Shown: positions 52,543 to 62,030 of the stretch, one piece after another
How positions within the stretch are numbered: the stretch's first letter is position 1
Layout: every line of letters begins with the position of its first letter
Source: Pseudomonas canadensis
Lineage (GTDB): Bacteria > Pseudomonadota > Gammaproteobacteria > Pseudomonadales > Pseudomonadaceae
Length of the DNA stretch: 64,000 bases
Assembly: GCF_000503215.1 (NCBI RefSeq)
Contig: NZ_AYTD01000017.1
Coordinates: 434,001-498,000, forward strand
Direction of reading: 5' to 3'
Notes under the pieces: generated by a model
Told to the model about the DNA's origin: nothing
Databases searched by the model: none
What the model saw: the letters and a program-made list of their open reading frames with translations, nothing else
Translations under genes and position numbers: made by a program

Positions 52543-52599
52543 CATCGCCGGCAAGCCGACTCCTACAGATTTTGTGTAGGAGCCGGCTTGCCGGCGATG
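52543..52599. repeat. Two REP sequences in opposed orientation
   Basis: CATCGCCGGCAAGCCGACTC and GAGCCGGCTTGCCGGCGATG are inverse copies joined by a short loop, so the whole 57 bases forms one hairpin. Here the TCCTACA / TGTAGGA ends face inward, the reverse of the other doublets. It lies between convergent genes. Confidence 0.88.
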
Positions 52600-52602
52600 A
52601 AT

Positions 52603-52980
52603 TCAACCCTTCTTTTTCTTCGGCTTCAAATACTTGGTCAACCCCTGGAACCAGATCACCAGCGCCGGGTTGCCCTTGATCTGGATCGACTTGTCCTGAA
52701 TCCCCGTCATGAACGCCAATTGCTTGTTCTTCGCCTGCATCGTGGCGAAGCCGTAGGCCGCATCTTTAAAGGCGATGGCGAACGCCGGCGAAGGGTGAAC
52801 ACCCGAACGGCTGGTGATGCGCTGGTCTTTGACGATGAAGTGACGGGCAACCTTGCCGTCGAGGGTCTGCAGCTGGAAGGCCAGGTCTTTGTCACCCAGT
52901 TGCTGCTGGAAGGCGGGATTGGTGCGGCTGGCTTTGCCCATCATCAGGCCCAGCACCCACAGGAGAAGACGAAATTTCAT
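52603..52980 (-). CDS. Small SCP2-like (sterol-carrier fold) protein
   Basis: Protein of 125 residues. The alternating pattern from LAFQLQTLDGKVARHFIVKD to GIQDKSIQIKGNPALVIWFQ, ending in basic KPKKKK, fits the SCP2 lipid-transfer fold. I am not sure whether the hydrophobic first residues (LLLWVLGLMMG) are a signal or a membrane anchor. It is separated from the T6SS module by about 120 bases; its link to that module is unproven. Confidence 0.68.
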   Translation of the reverse strand: MKFRLLLWVLGLMMGKASRTNPAFQQQLGDKDLAFQLQTLDGKVARHFIVKDQRITSRSGVHPSPAFAIAFKDAAYGFATMQAKNKQLAFMTGIQDKSIQIKGNPALVIWFQGLTKYLKPKKKKG

Positions 52981-53104
52981 GCACACGGCCTCGGTGTAAT
53001 TATTGAGTGGCCGCAGCAGTTTAACGATTTGCTAAAAGAACGCCACCGATCTAGCGCATTAGCGGAAGATCGGCTGGCGTTTGACGCTTATAGCAGCATG
53101 TTAC

Positions 53105-54028
53105 TTAAACGTTAGGGCAAGGTACCGGTGCCCAGTCGGCCAGGTTCGGATCACGGCAGCTGCCTTCGAGCTGGGCCTTGCCGGCACTGGCGACCTGCTT
53201 GCTTTCAGCTTGCTTGGCCTGCACGGTCTGAATGCTCTTCTCGGTGGTGACAGCTTCTTTCGGCACGACTGGCAGAGCCTGCTTTTTCGCAACCTTGACC
53301 GGCTTCTTGCCCTTGGCCGGAGCGACCACAGGAGCGGTGTCGGCGGTCGCCACGGTCACCACGTCGTTACGCTGCACGCCCACTTGCTGCAGGTCTTTCT
53401 CGTAGGCCTGGGTGTAGTTGTTCAGGTCTTCGCTGGCCTTGCCGTTGACCGCAACGATCAGGTCATTGGATTCCTTCAGGCCTGCCACGATTTCCGCCAG
53501 GCGCTTGCGGCCTTCGGTGTCGTTGACGGTTTTGGCCTTGCGGTCGGCCACCAGCTTGGTGAACGCGCTCTGGTAGCACTGTTGCGACGCTTTGGCGTAC
53601 GCGGTGCTGCGGTCGATGTCGGACGCGCTTTTGTTGAAGTCGGTGGAGTAGGACGCAATGCGCTGGTTGTCATCGCTGATCTGCTTCTGGCGCTCGGTGT
53701 AGTAACCCGCCGCGCCGCCGGCCAGGGCGCCGCCCGCTGCACCGATGGCGGCGTTACGGCCGCGCTTGTCGGAGTCGCCGGTCAGGGCGCCCAGCAGTGC
53801 ACCGCCGGCCGCGCCGATGGCTGCGCCGGTGACGACCGACTTGGTCATGTCCGAGTCAGTCGCACGCAGGTGCTGCACCGGCTCGTAGCAGTTCGGGTAG
53901 TACTCGACCTTGGTGCTCGACGCGACCTTAGAGGCCGGCGACGTGGCACAACCGGTCAACACAGTGCTGAAACCGGCCGCGATCAGCAGCAAGTGACGCT
54001 TGGAAACCGCCTTACGGGAAAAAAGCAT
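53105..54028 (-). CDS. tagQ: T6SS regulatory lipoprotein TagQ
   Basis: Protein of 307 residues with a lipoprotein signal (TVLTGC, Cys27) and a glycine-zipper stretch (GAAIGAAGGALLGALTGD and GAAGGALAGGAAGYY), followed by a helical periplasmic region. TagQ of P. aeruginosa is an outer-membrane lipoprotein that holds TagR at the membrane and is needed for PpkA activation; assignment rests on its place after tagR and the lipoprotein/glycine-zipper form. I start at ATG 54028 (MLFSRKAV). It is 84 bp after tagR and last in the module. Confidence 0.85.
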   Translation of the reverse strand: MLFSRKAVSKRHLLLIAAGFSTVLTGCATSPASKVASSTKVEYYPNCYEPVQHLRATDSDMTKSVVTGAAIGAAGGALLGALTGDSDKRGRNAAIGAAGGALAGGAAGYYTERQKQISDDNQRIASYSTDFNKSASDIDRSTAYAKASQQCYQSAFTKLVADRKAKTVNDTEGRKRLAEIVAGLKESNDLIVAVNGKASEDLNNYTQAYEKDLQQVGVQRNDVVTVATADTAPVVAPAKGKKPVKVAKKQALPVVPKEAVTTEKSIQTVQAKQAESKQVASAGKAQLEGSCRDPNLADWAPVPCPNV

Positions 54029-54112
54029 AGGTGTGTTCTCGTTTAAGTTTGACTTGCCCAGCACGGCCCACCGCCGCCTGAGTCCCTTCCAAGCTCGCCA
54101 TACAGCCAGCGC

Positions 54113-55822
54113 TCATCGCTGACCGCTCGCTGCGAGCAATTCCTTCAAGATCGTTGCCGGGTCGGCCCGCTGTTGCTTGCGGTAGTTGCCGACATGGCGA
54201 ACGAACAGTGTTGCGCGCGTCACCAGGCTCTTACCGAGCACCGGCTTGCGATCCAACTCTTCCTTGATCCGTTGAAACTGCGCCTGGATCACCGCATCGG
54301 TGTAACGCGTGCCAGTGGCCAGGTTGTCGATATAGATCGCCACCGCGCCATCGAGCGCGCTACGACCATTGGCAATCGCCATGTCGAACAGCTGCGCGCT
54401 GGCCTCGTCCTTGTTGTCCAGGGACTGTTGGCGGCTCTTCTGCAGGTTGGCCAGGCGGATGTTGTAGTTGGCGATGGTTTCGGCCACCAATGCGGCCGAC
54501 TGGATCAGGTTGCCCGCCGCCTCTTCGCGTTGCTGGGCGATCAGCGAGACGTTGCGCTTGAGCTCTTCGTTGACCAGCCCCAGCTCGGCTTGCAGCTTGG
54601 AGTCGGCGCTGGCGGCAATGATGCTGTCCAGGCGCTTGGTCGGGTCCTGGGCATCGTCGATGGCGTCGGTCAGCGAAGCCAGGCGACCTTCTTTCTGCCA
54701 TTGGGCGAACAACTCCTTGTAACGTGAACGCGGCGCCGACAAGGCACCAATCGCCACGCGGAACCCGGTGGTCTCGTTGCTTTGCTCGGTGCCGTCGGCG
54801 GCGAACAGCGGGTACTCGCGGCGCATGCCGGTGAACAGCGTGCCCTCGCCTTCCAGGTAGTTGCCACCCTTGACCACAAAGCCGCCGTAGGTGCCCTGGC
54901 GACGCCCGGCGTGCACCAGTTGGAAGGATTCCTGGACCATTTCCGCCGCGTTGCCGATCACATCGAACAGACCGATCGGGTTGGGCAACTTGGTGCCGAT
55001 AGGCATCAGGCGCGCGGCCTGGCCGGTACCGCCGGCGACCTGGTTGAACACGGCGTAATCGCCGAGCGGGCCGTCGCTGTCACTGCCTTCAGTACGGCGC
55101 GGGAACAGCCGCGCTTCCAAGTCCTGGCGGCTGACGGCATGACCGCCACGCGCGGCGAATTCCCACTCCACTTCGGTGGGCAGGCGCACAAAACCCAAAC
55201 CGCCGTCGTCCGCCGAAGAGCCGCGTCCGCTCACCGGCAGCAATTCGCGGTGATATTTCATCAGCCAGGCGCTGTACACCGCCGAAAAACGCTCGGCCTC
55301 AAAGCGCGACAGTTTGACCTTGGGCAAGCGTCCGGCCATGCCGGTGGGTGCGTCGCACGCAGGCGCGGGTTCACCACTGGCCAACGATTGCGCCTGGGAC
55401 ATCACCTGGGCGTACTGGCGTGCGGTCACTTCGTACTTGCCGATGAAGTAGAGCATGGGCTTGAGCGGGGTCTTGGCGTCGGTCTTCGGCATCAAGGGTG
55501 CGATGATTTTGTTCCAGTCTTTGGGCAGGTCCTTGAGGGTGAACTGGCCGTTGATGAAGTCGCGACGGTAGCCGGAAATGAATGACTGCTGATAGCCCGC
55601 CTCGCCTTCGGCAAAGGGGTAGCCGAGGCTGATCTCGCGGTCATCCAGGGTGCCTTGGGCCAACACGTAGGCGTAACGAAACACCATGTTGCCTTCGCAC
55701 GGCAGCGGCAGGCTGACGTCGCCCTCCAACGGCTTGGGGTTATCGAGTTTTTCACTCGCCTCATCGGCCCAGGCCATAGAGGCCAGGGTCAGCGCCACAC
55801 AGGCGCCCAGTAACTTATACAT
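54113..55822 (-). CDS. tagR: T6SS regulator TagR (formylglycine-generating-enzyme-like fold)
   Basis: Protein of 569 residues with a Sec signal peptide (MYKLLGACVALTLASMAWAD). The middle part has the FGE-sulfatase/SUMF1 fold: GKYEVTARQYAQ, RLPTEVEWEFAARGG, GLFDVIGNAAEMVQES and GFRVAIGA. The copper-binding cysteines of active FGE are not evident, in keeping with a non-enzymatic role. A helical C-terminal region follows. TagR promotes PpkA activation in the periplasm. Start at ATG 55822 after AAGGAA; this overlaps the tagS end by 8 bases. Confidence 0.92.
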   Translation of the reverse strand: MYKLLGACVALTLASMAWADEASEKLDNPKPLEGDVSLPLPCEGNMVFRYAYVLAQGTLDDREISLGYPFAEGEAGYQQSFISGYRRDFINGQFTLKDLPKDWNKIIAPLMPKTDAKTPLKPMLYFIGKYEVTARQYAQVMSQAQSLASGEPAPACDAPTGMAGRLPKVKLSRFEAERFSAVYSAWLMKYHRELLPVSGRGSSADDGGLGFVRLPTEVEWEFAARGGHAVSRQDLEARLFPRRTEGSDSDGPLGDYAVFNQVAGGTGQAARLMPIGTKLPNPIGLFDVIGNAAEMVQESFQLVHAGRRQGTYGGFVVKGGNYLEGEGTLFTGMRREYPLFAADGTEQSNETTGFRVAIGALSAPRSRYKELFAQWQKEGRLASLTDAIDDAQDPTKRLDSIIAASADSKLQAELGLVNEELKRNVSLIAQQREEAAGNLIQSAALVAETIANYNIRLANLQKSRQQSLDNKDEASAQLFDMAIANGRSALDGAVAIYIDNLATGTRYTDAVIQAQFQRIKEELDRKPVLGKSLVTRATLFVRHVGNYRKQQRADPATILKELLAASGQR

Positions 55823-56999
55823 CTCTGATTCCTTCAGAAGCCTGGATCCGCGCCACTCGCCAGCCACCACAGGCCGCAGCCACGGCGCTGACGCCCATGA
55901 CTGCAGCCAGGGCCAGGCCGTAATGACGTGCCAACAGGTGGCTGGCGTGTTCGCCCGGCACCTGCACAAATAACGTGTTCAAAGCCGCCTCGGCCAAGCC
56001 ATACAGGCCGGCACTGAGCACGGCGGCGAAACCTGCGCTGTACAGCGCCTGCACCACCACAAACAACAACAGCCCACCGGTGGAAAACCCCAACAGGCGC
56101 AACACCGACAATTCCCGACGCTTACGCACCACGGCGGCCAACGCTCCAGCAAATATCGCCGCAAACGCCCCCGCCAACGCCAACCCGCAGATCACCCAGA
56201 AAACGATCGACAGGTTGCGGCTCAACGACTGCACCTGCGCGATGGTCTGCGCCTGGGTCGACACCAGCAGGTTCTGCCCGGCGAAAAACACCCGCAGCGG
56301 TTCCACATCGGTGAGGTTCTGCGCATACAGGCGGAATGCCGGGTACACGCGCTGTTCACTCACACCGACCGCTTCACCCTCCCAGCCCAAGGCCGGCACC
56401 GCACGACCATCGCGGTAATCTTCTGCTGCTTCCAGCAATTTCAAATCGGCAAACAGCCCATCACGGGCGAAGGCTTCCAGCGGCAATACCGCCAGCACCT
56501 GCAAACGCGTGCGCTGGGCCTCGAAGCGTCCTGCCACTTGCCGTGCAAAGCTGGTCTCCAGCCAATCCCCTGGCCGCGCTGCCAGCTTCTCGGCGGCGGT
56601 GTGACTCAGCACGATCTGGTCCAGGCCCCTCGGCACCGGAAGACCCGCCAGCAAGGGATCACCCGATGCGGTCGGCAGCATTTCCAGGGCCAAGGCGCCC
56701 ACCTGCGCGGTCGCCGCAATTTGTCGCGTGCGCGGGAGTGCAAACGCCACATCGCTGCGCTGGCCGAGTTGCTCGATAAAGGCGCTGCTGAATCGACCAC
56801 CGCCCAACGGAATAATTTCACGGGTGGCGGGGTCGGTCTGCAAACGTTCGGTCAAACTGCTAACCAGTCCAAATTTCAGGCCGAATAACACTAGCAACGG
56901 TGCAATGACGGCGACCAGCGCCAATACCGAACAAACCGACAGCCAGGCATCGTTGCGATAGTCCTGCCAGGCCAGCGACGCCACCAGACCGAGGCGCAT
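55815..56999 (-). CDS. tagS: T6SS regulator TagS, FtsX-like permease
   Basis: Protein of 394 residues with four membrane segments in the FtsX/MacB layout: one at about 18-42, a large periplasmic domain, then three near the C-terminus (IVFWVICGLALAGAFAAIFA and others). TagS with the ATPase TagT forms an ABC-type complex that signals to PpkA. GGGGAGG before ATG 56999 is within the end of tagT; start and stop share one base (TGATG), so they are coupled. Confidence 0.92.
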   Translation of the reverse strand: MRLGLVASLAWQDYRNDAWLSVCSVLALVAVIAPLLVLFGLKFGLVSSLTERLQTDPATREIIPLGGGRFSSAFIEQLGQRSDVAFALPRTRQIAATAQVGALALEMLPTASGDPLLAGLPVPRGLDQIVLSHTAAEKLAARPGDWLETSFARQVAGRFEAQRTRLQVLAVLPLEAFARDGLFADLKLLEAAEDYRDGRAVPALGWEGEAVGVSEQRVYPAFRLYAQNLTDVEPLRVFFAGQNLLVSTQAQTIAQVQSLSRNLSIVFWVICGLALAGAFAAIFAGALAAVVRKRRELSVLRLLGFSTGGLLLFVVVQALYSAGFAAVLSAGLYGLAEAALNTLFVQVPGEHASHLLARHYGLALAAVMGVSAVAAACGGWRVARIQASEGIRDV

Positions 57000-57703
57000 C
57001 AGCACACCTCCCCGAGGGTCGCGGTGACGCCGCCGTCGGTGTCGCGACGGCAACTGATACGCCGCACCTGCAAGCCACTGGCGCGGGCCAGGGGTTCGTC
57101 ATGGGTGGCAATCACACAGGCGGCACGGTGTTCGCGCGCCTGGGCCAGCAGCGCCTGCATCACGCGCTCGGCATTCAAGGGGTCGAGGGACGCCGTCGGT
57201 TCATCCGCCAACACCAGTTGCGGCGCATGAGCCAGGGCGCGGGCACAGCTGACGCGCTGGCGCTGGCCCACCGAGAGCGCCGCCGGTTTCTTGGCCAACT
57301 GGTCGCTGATCTCCAACTGCTCGGCCAGGCGCGCCACGCTGCCGTCGTCCTTCAAGCCCAACAGTTGCCGTGACAAGGCGATATTGCCACGCACATCGAG
57401 AAACCCCAGCAAGCCGCCGGTTTGCAGCACATAGCCCAGATGCTGGCTACGCAGCGCGGCCAGCATGGATTGCTGATCACCGCGCCACAATCCGGCAATG
57501 TCCTGCTGATGAAATTCAAACTGCCCGACCTGATCCGGCGCCAATACCAACGCCAGCAAATCCAGCAAGGTGCTTTTGCCACAACCGCTGGGCCCGACAA
57601 TCGCCAATTGCTCACCCTCACGCAGCGTCAGCGCCGGAATCACCAGGCTGTAGCGCTGGCTGCCGACGCCCCGGCTCTTGTGCACCGCGTTCAGGTTCAG
57701 CAT
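56999..57703 (-). CDS. tagT: T6SS regulator TagT, ABC ATPase
   Basis: ABC ATPase of 234 residues. Walker A is GPSGCGKSTLLDLL, the signature LSVGQRQRVSCARAL, Walker B LVLADEPTASLD and the switch histidine in IATHDEP. The LolD/MacB-type length suits its pairing with the FtsX-like TagS. The TGATG overlap with the ppkA stop shows that translation is coupled. A GTG one codon earlier is possible. Confidence 0.94.
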   Translation of the reverse strand: MLNLNAVHKSRGVGSQRYSLVIPALTLREGEQLAIVGPSGCGKSTLLDLLALVLAPDQVGQFEFHQQDIAGLWRGDQQSMLAALRSQHLGYVLQTGGLLGFLDVRGNIALSRQLLGLKDDGSVARLAEQLEISDQLAKKPAALSVGQRQRVSCARALAHAPQLVLADEPTASLDPLNAERVMQALLAQAREHRAACVIATHDEPLARASGLQVRRISCRRDTDGGVTATLGEVC

Positions 57704-60660
57704 CACGGCAACGTCGACAACGGCACGCGGTACAACGCGTCACCCGGCTCGGCATCGCCGAAACGGACCCAGTTGGCCACATCATTGTGGAAGGTTTCGT
57801 AGAGGCGGATCTTCGAATCCAGCTCGTCGATAAAGTCTTCCTGCTCGGCCACGCTCAACGACAACCACAGGTCCTGGGTCATGTTCAGCGACTTGCTGCG
57901 GTACGGCAGGCCTTCCAGGTATTCACCCAAGATGCCGCCGTCGGCCAGGTTGCCGCCCTTGCGCAGGGCCTGTGGGTCGCGGCTCATATAGGCGGAGGCG
58001 CTGGCGATTTCCTGGAAGAAGTCCTTGGGTGAAGTCTGGGTCTTGCGTGCCGCGTCGACGATCAATTTCAGCGACTGCTGCAGGTCATTGAGCTGCAACT
58101 TGGTCAGCATCACACACACCTGGAACGCCGGCAGTGCCGGGTTGGTCAGGTCGCGGTCGGCAGTCCAGGCGCTGACCAGTTGCGGTGCCTGACTCGCAGC
58201 TTTACGGCCGAGGAAATCCATGTGCATGGCATAACCGACGGCGGCGGACTTATCCGCCAGACTCGGCGCGCTGTTCAACAACGGCACCGGCTGTGGCGTG
58301 TTGCTGCGCACTTGATGCACAAGATTGGCGAACACCGTACCGATCTCATCCACACGCTCTCCGAGCTTGCGCACATCACCACCGGGCACCGCCGTGTAGA
58401 GGTCGCCGATCTGAGGGTTGGCGTCGGCGGTGAGGATGCGGTACTGGCTCTCGGCGCCGGCATGGGTTTTCTTGCCGGCGTCGGTACGCAGGTGCAGGGC
58501 GTAGATCTTGATCTGTTTGCCCAGCGCGGCCTGGCGTACCTCGGCTTCGTTCATCTGGGTGGCGGCGAACGGATCGTTCTTGCGCAGCGCACCGGCATCG
58601 GTGACCAGCAGGATGATGCGTCCGCCATAGCCGGACCAATCCATGCCATCCACTGCCTGCATCACGCCGGCGAACGCATCTTCGTTGAACGAATGGCTGG
58701 ACACAGTGGACGCCTTGACCTGGCGCGCCATGTCGAGGAAACGTTGCGGGTCGCGGCCCTGATCGAGGGTGATCAAGGTCTTGGCGACGTATTCCAGGCC
58801 AGGGGTTTTCTTGATGCTGCTGCGAAAGCCGACCATGCCGAAGCTCACGCTGTCCAACTCGCCGCGTTCGCCGATGCGCGTTTGCAGTTCGTGCACCACG
58901 TCGCGGATCTGGTCGATGTAGGGCTGCATGGAAACGGTGGTATCCACCACTAGCACAACAGCCGTGCGGAAGGCGTCAGCATTGGCGTTGATCACCGGCG
59001 TGGCCGGTTTAGCGGCGCTGGTGCCTGGGTCGATGGAGGCCACATTGAGCAACTGCACCGGCTGGCCGTTTTCGTCGAAGCTCTCTTTGGCGTCGAAGAT
59101 CGGCAGCAGGTAGAACTGGTTTTGCGGCACAGCGCTGGCGGTCGGTTCCAGGGCCAGGATCTGGCTGTTGTCCTCACTGTTTTTCTGCGCCTTGGCCAGT
59201 ACGCCTTTGGCGGCGGCCGGGTCAGCCAGCAACCTTTCCACTTCAGCGGATTGGCGCAGGAACATTACCGGCGCGCGGCCTGAACGCTCGGTGAACTTGA
59301 GCACCAGGCTCTGCTTCCAGTCGCTGACCAGGGACGCGGGCAACCAGCCGTCGCTGCGGCCATCGGTGGCGGCGCCGACGCGTACCCATGGGTTGCCGTC
59401 AACGTCCTTGCGTTGGTAGACGTAAAGCACGGAAAACGCCGGCAAAGCCTTGCCCGGCGCACTGCCGGCGTCCGTTGAAAGCTTGGCGCCGGGTTTGCTG
59501 AGGACGCGTTGGAACAGGGTTTTCTTACCCGCCATCAGCAACGGACGCTGACCGCCATCCACTTCTGCCACAGGCGGCGCCACAGGGGGCGCAACCACCG
59601 CAGCCGGGGGCTTGGCCACGGGCTCATCGCTGCCGCTCAACCACCAATAACTCGCACCACCAATGGCCAACGCAACCGCCACTGCAACAGCGGCGAGTGC
59701 CAACACCGGCCCACGGCGCTGCTCGCTGTGCTGGGTCGGCGGCACCACCGGTTGGCGCACCGGCTGGGGTTTCTCGGTGGGGATCTCGATGGATTCCGGG
59801 GTGATGCCGGCCAGATCAAAACTCATGGGGATCGGCAACGGCCGCACCAAGGTAGCCTCTGGCGATTCCGACGGCAGGTTATCCAACGCCCGCAACAACG
59901 CCGCCGCATCCGCGAAGCGCTCCGCCGGATCCTTGGCCAACAGCTTGCGCAGCACCTCCTGATAACGACCGTGGTGCACCGGCAATTCGGGCAGCGGTTC
60001 AGTCAGGTGCGCGAGCGCCGTGGAGAGCGCATCGGTGCCAGTGTATGGCAGCTTGCCGACGAGAATCTCGTACAGCACCACGCCCAGCGCGTACAAGTCG
60101 GCGCGACCATCAATTTCTTGTCCCCGCGCCTGCTCTGGGCTCATGTAACTCGGCGTGCCTACGGCAAACCCGGCCTGGGTGAACTGAGTGCGATCATCCA
60201 GCGACTTGGCGATACCGAAGTCCGACAGCACCGCCGTACCATCGGCACGGAACAGAATGTTCGCCGGTTTCACATCGCGGTGCACCAAGCCCTGGGCGTG
60301 GGCATAGCCCAGCGCCGAGGCGATCTGGCGAATCAGCGTCACGCCCTGCTCCGGCGTCATCCCGGCGGCGATGCGCTCCTTGAGCGTGCCGTTGGGCAGG
60401 TATTCCATGGCCATGTAATACAGCTCACCGACGTTGCCGATGTCATGGATGGTCACCGTGTGCGGATGCGACAAGCGCGCCAGGGTCTTGCCCTCACGCA
60501 GGAAGCGTTCGCAGAAGCTCGGGTCAGCCGCCAATGCCGCCGCCATCACCTTCAACGCCACCTTGCGCTCCAGGGAACGCTGGGTCGCCAGGTACACGCT
60601 GGCCATGGCGCCTTCGCCGATCTCGCCTTCGATGTCATAACCCGGAATCAGGATGTTCAT
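57703..60660 (-). CDS. ppkA: T6SS-activating Ser/Thr protein kinase PpkA
   Basis: Protein of 985 residues. The cytoplasmic Hanks-type kinase (1-260) has the glycine loop GEIGEGAMASVYLA, Lys37, HRDVKPAN at 127-134 and DFG at 147-149, all intact. A proline-rich linker leads to one membrane helix near 318-340. The periplasmic part has an SH3-like region (about 405-450, VYQRKDVDGNPWVRVG) and a von Willebrand A domain from about 566 (VVLVVDTTVSMQ; the MIDAS motif reads DTTVS). PpkA phosphorylates Fha1 to trigger T6SS assembly. Its start overlaps the pppA stop by 4 bases. Confidence 0.96.
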   Translation of the reverse strand: MNILIPGYDIEGEIGEGAMASVYLATQRSLERKVALKVMAAALAADPSFCERFLREGKTLARLSHPHTVTIHDIGNVGELYYMAMEYLPNGTLKERIAAGMTPEQGVTLIRQIASALGYAHAQGLVHRDVKPANILFRADGTAVLSDFGIAKSLDDRTQFTQAGFAVGTPSYMSPEQARGQEIDGRADLYALGVVLYEILVGKLPYTGTDALSTALAHLTEPLPELPVHHGRYQEVLRKLLAKDPAERFADAAALLRALDNLPSESPEATLVRPLPIPMSFDLAGITPESIEIPTEKPQPVRQPVVPPTQHSEQRRGPVLALAAVAVAVALAIGGASYWWLSGSDEPVAKPPAAVVAPPVAPPVAEVDGGQRPLLMAGKKTLFQRVLSKPGAKLSTDAGSAPGKALPAFSVLYVYQRKDVDGNPWVRVGAATDGRSDGWLPASLVSDWKQSLVLKFTERSGRAPVMFLRQSAEVERLLADPAAAKGVLAKAQKNSEDNSQILALEPTASAVPQNQFYLLPIFDAKESFDENGQPVQLLNVASIDPGTSAAKPATPVINANADAFRTAVVLVVDTTVSMQPYIDQIRDVVHELQTRIGERGELDSVSFGMVGFRSSIKKTPGLEYVAKTLITLDQGRDPQRFLDMARQVKASTVSSHSFNEDAFAGVMQAVDGMDWSGYGGRIILLVTDAGALRKNDPFAATQMNEAEVRQAALGKQIKIYALHLRTDAGKKTHAGAESQYRILTADANPQIGDLYTAVPGGDVRKLGERVDEIGTVFANLVHQVRSNTPQPVPLLNSAPSLADKSAAVGYAMHMDFLGRKAASQAPQLVSAWTADRDLTNPALPAFQVCVMLTKLQLNDLQQSLKLIVDAARKTQTSPKDFFQEIASASAYMSRDPQALRKGGNLADGGILGEYLEGLPYRSKSLNMTQDLWLSLSVAEQEDFIDELDSKIRLYETFHNDVANWVRFGDAEPGDALYRVPLSTLP

Positions 60661-61376
60661 GCCGATACCTTCACAACGATGGCGGTGATGTTGTCCGGCG
60701 CACCCCGGTTGAGTCCCAGGTGCACCAGGCTGCGCACGATTTCATCCGGCGTGTCGTGGCCGAGGACTTCGCGGATCTCATGGTCTTCGACGGTCTTGTT
60801 CAGGCCATCGCTGCACAGCAAATAGCTGTCACCGGGAGCGATCAGCAGGTCGACCACCGCCAGTTCCAGGTGCGCTTCCACGCCAATCGCACGGGTGACG
60901 ATATTGGCGCGTGGATGCGTGCGGGCGTCGGCTTCGCTGAGCAGGCCGCTGTCTTGCAGGTCTTGCACGTAGCTGTGGTCGCGGGAGATACCTTCCAGCA
61001 CGCCGTCGCGCAGGCGGTACAAGCGGCTGTCGCCAGCCCACAGGCAAACGCCGCGCAGGCCACGGGCGGCCAACAACACCACGGTGCTGCCCATCATGGT
61101 CACGCCACGATGGGCGGTTTCTTCGCGCACGGCGGCGTTGATGCGCAGCAGGTCGTTGCGCAGCGCCGCCGTGTATTCATCCAGCGAGCGCCCCACCGGC
61201 ACGCTGCGCAAGCTGTCGACGATCAGGCTGCTCACGTAATCCCCCGCCGCGTGCCCGCCCATGCCGTCGGCCACCACCCACAGGCGGTTTTCCGGCAGGT
61301 CCAGGCAGGCGTCTTCATTGACCTGGCGGACCATGCCCACATGGCTTTTGCTCGCGGATTTGTACGTCGACCCCAT
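60657..61376 (-). CDS. pppA: T6SS-opposing PP2C phosphatase PppA
   Basis: PP2C-type phosphatase of 239 residues with the metal motifs VRQVNEDACLDL, VVADGMGGHAAGDYVSS, GDSRLYRLRDG and LLCSDGLNKTVED. It removes the PpkA-added phosphate from Fha and so resets the T6SS. Its start codon directly abuts the tagF stop, and its end overlaps the ppkA start by 4 bases (ATGA). Confidence 0.96.
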   Translation of the reverse strand: MGSTYKSASKSHVGMVRQVNEDACLDLPENRLWVVADGMGGHAAGDYVSSLIVDSLRSVPVGRSLDEYTAALRNDLLRINAAVREETAHRGVTMMGSTVVLLAARGLRGVCLWAGDSRLYRLRDGVLEGISRDHSYVQDLQDSGLLSEADARTHPRANIVTRAIGVEAHLELAVVDLLIAPGDSYLLCSDGLNKTVEDHEIREVLGHDTPDEIVRSLVHLGLNRGAPDNITAIVVKVSA

Positions 61377-62030
61377 CTACACCACACCTTCTTGTCCGAG
61401 CAAAAACTGCGCAAAATCGTCGGCGGCAGGCAGGCCCTGACACCGCAACAAACCAGGGGAAATCGTCTGCGAGCCACGGCCCCACCACAGGCTCGCGCCT
61501 TCGCAGGCCTGTTCGGCCAGGGCGGTCAGACGCCCCTGAGGCACGGTGGTAGCCACCCGTTGCAGGCCGGCGAAACGGCTGCCCACGGTACGCGGTTCGC
61601 TCGCCGGGAAACCCAGGCCATCGAGGCCTTCATTGAAGCCTTCGAAGGTAGCACCGGCATCCAGGGTGCTGAGCAGCAACGCTTCGGCCTGCTCGAACCA
61701 GGTGTCCGGCCCGCCGACCAGGGACGCGGGATTGGTGTCGTGATCGAGCAAGGTCACCACCGCCAGAGGGAAGTAGCGCCCGACCCGGTCGATGCTCGGC
61801 ATCACCACACCCGCCGCCGCGTCCGGTCCGCATACACCCGGCGCCAGCACAAAGCGCCACAACGGGCTGACCAGGTAGGTGTTGAGCCAGTCGCCGCCCA
61901 GGCTGCTCTGGCTGGCGAGCAGACCCGCCGCCAACCAGCTGTCCCACGGGCCGATAAAACTCTGGGGTAGCGCGCGGCTGACAAAGTCACCACGACTGGC
62001 CAACTTGCCGTAGAAACCCAGCGTCGTCAT
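61377..62030 (-). CDS. tagF: T6SS post-translational repressor TagF
   Basis: Protein of 217 residues of the TagF/DUF2094 family (GFYGKLASRGDFVSRALP at the start, then VGRYFPLAVVTL). TagF blocks T6SS assembly independently of phosphorylation in P. aeruginosa. In some species it is fused to PppA; here the two are separate but adjacent without a gap. It begins within the last bases of tssM (ATGA overlap). Confidence 0.94.
   Translation of the reverse strand: MTTLGFYGKLASRGDFVSRALPQSFIGPWDSWLAAGLLASQSSLGGDWLNTYLVSPLWRFVLAPGVCGPDAAAGVVMPSIDRVGRYFPLAVVTLLDHDTNPASLVGGPDTWFEQAEALLLSTLDAGATFEGFNEGLDGLGFPASEPRTVGSRFAGLQRVATTVPQGRLTALAEQACEGASLWWGRGSQTISPGLLRCQGLPAADDFAQFLLGQEGVV

Noticed and set aside
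52603..52980. SCP2-like gene as a T6SS effector or immunity gene
   Set aside because: It follows the tag genes on the same strand but is separated from them by a spacer, has no toxin features, and by position belongs with the recG-side neighbours.
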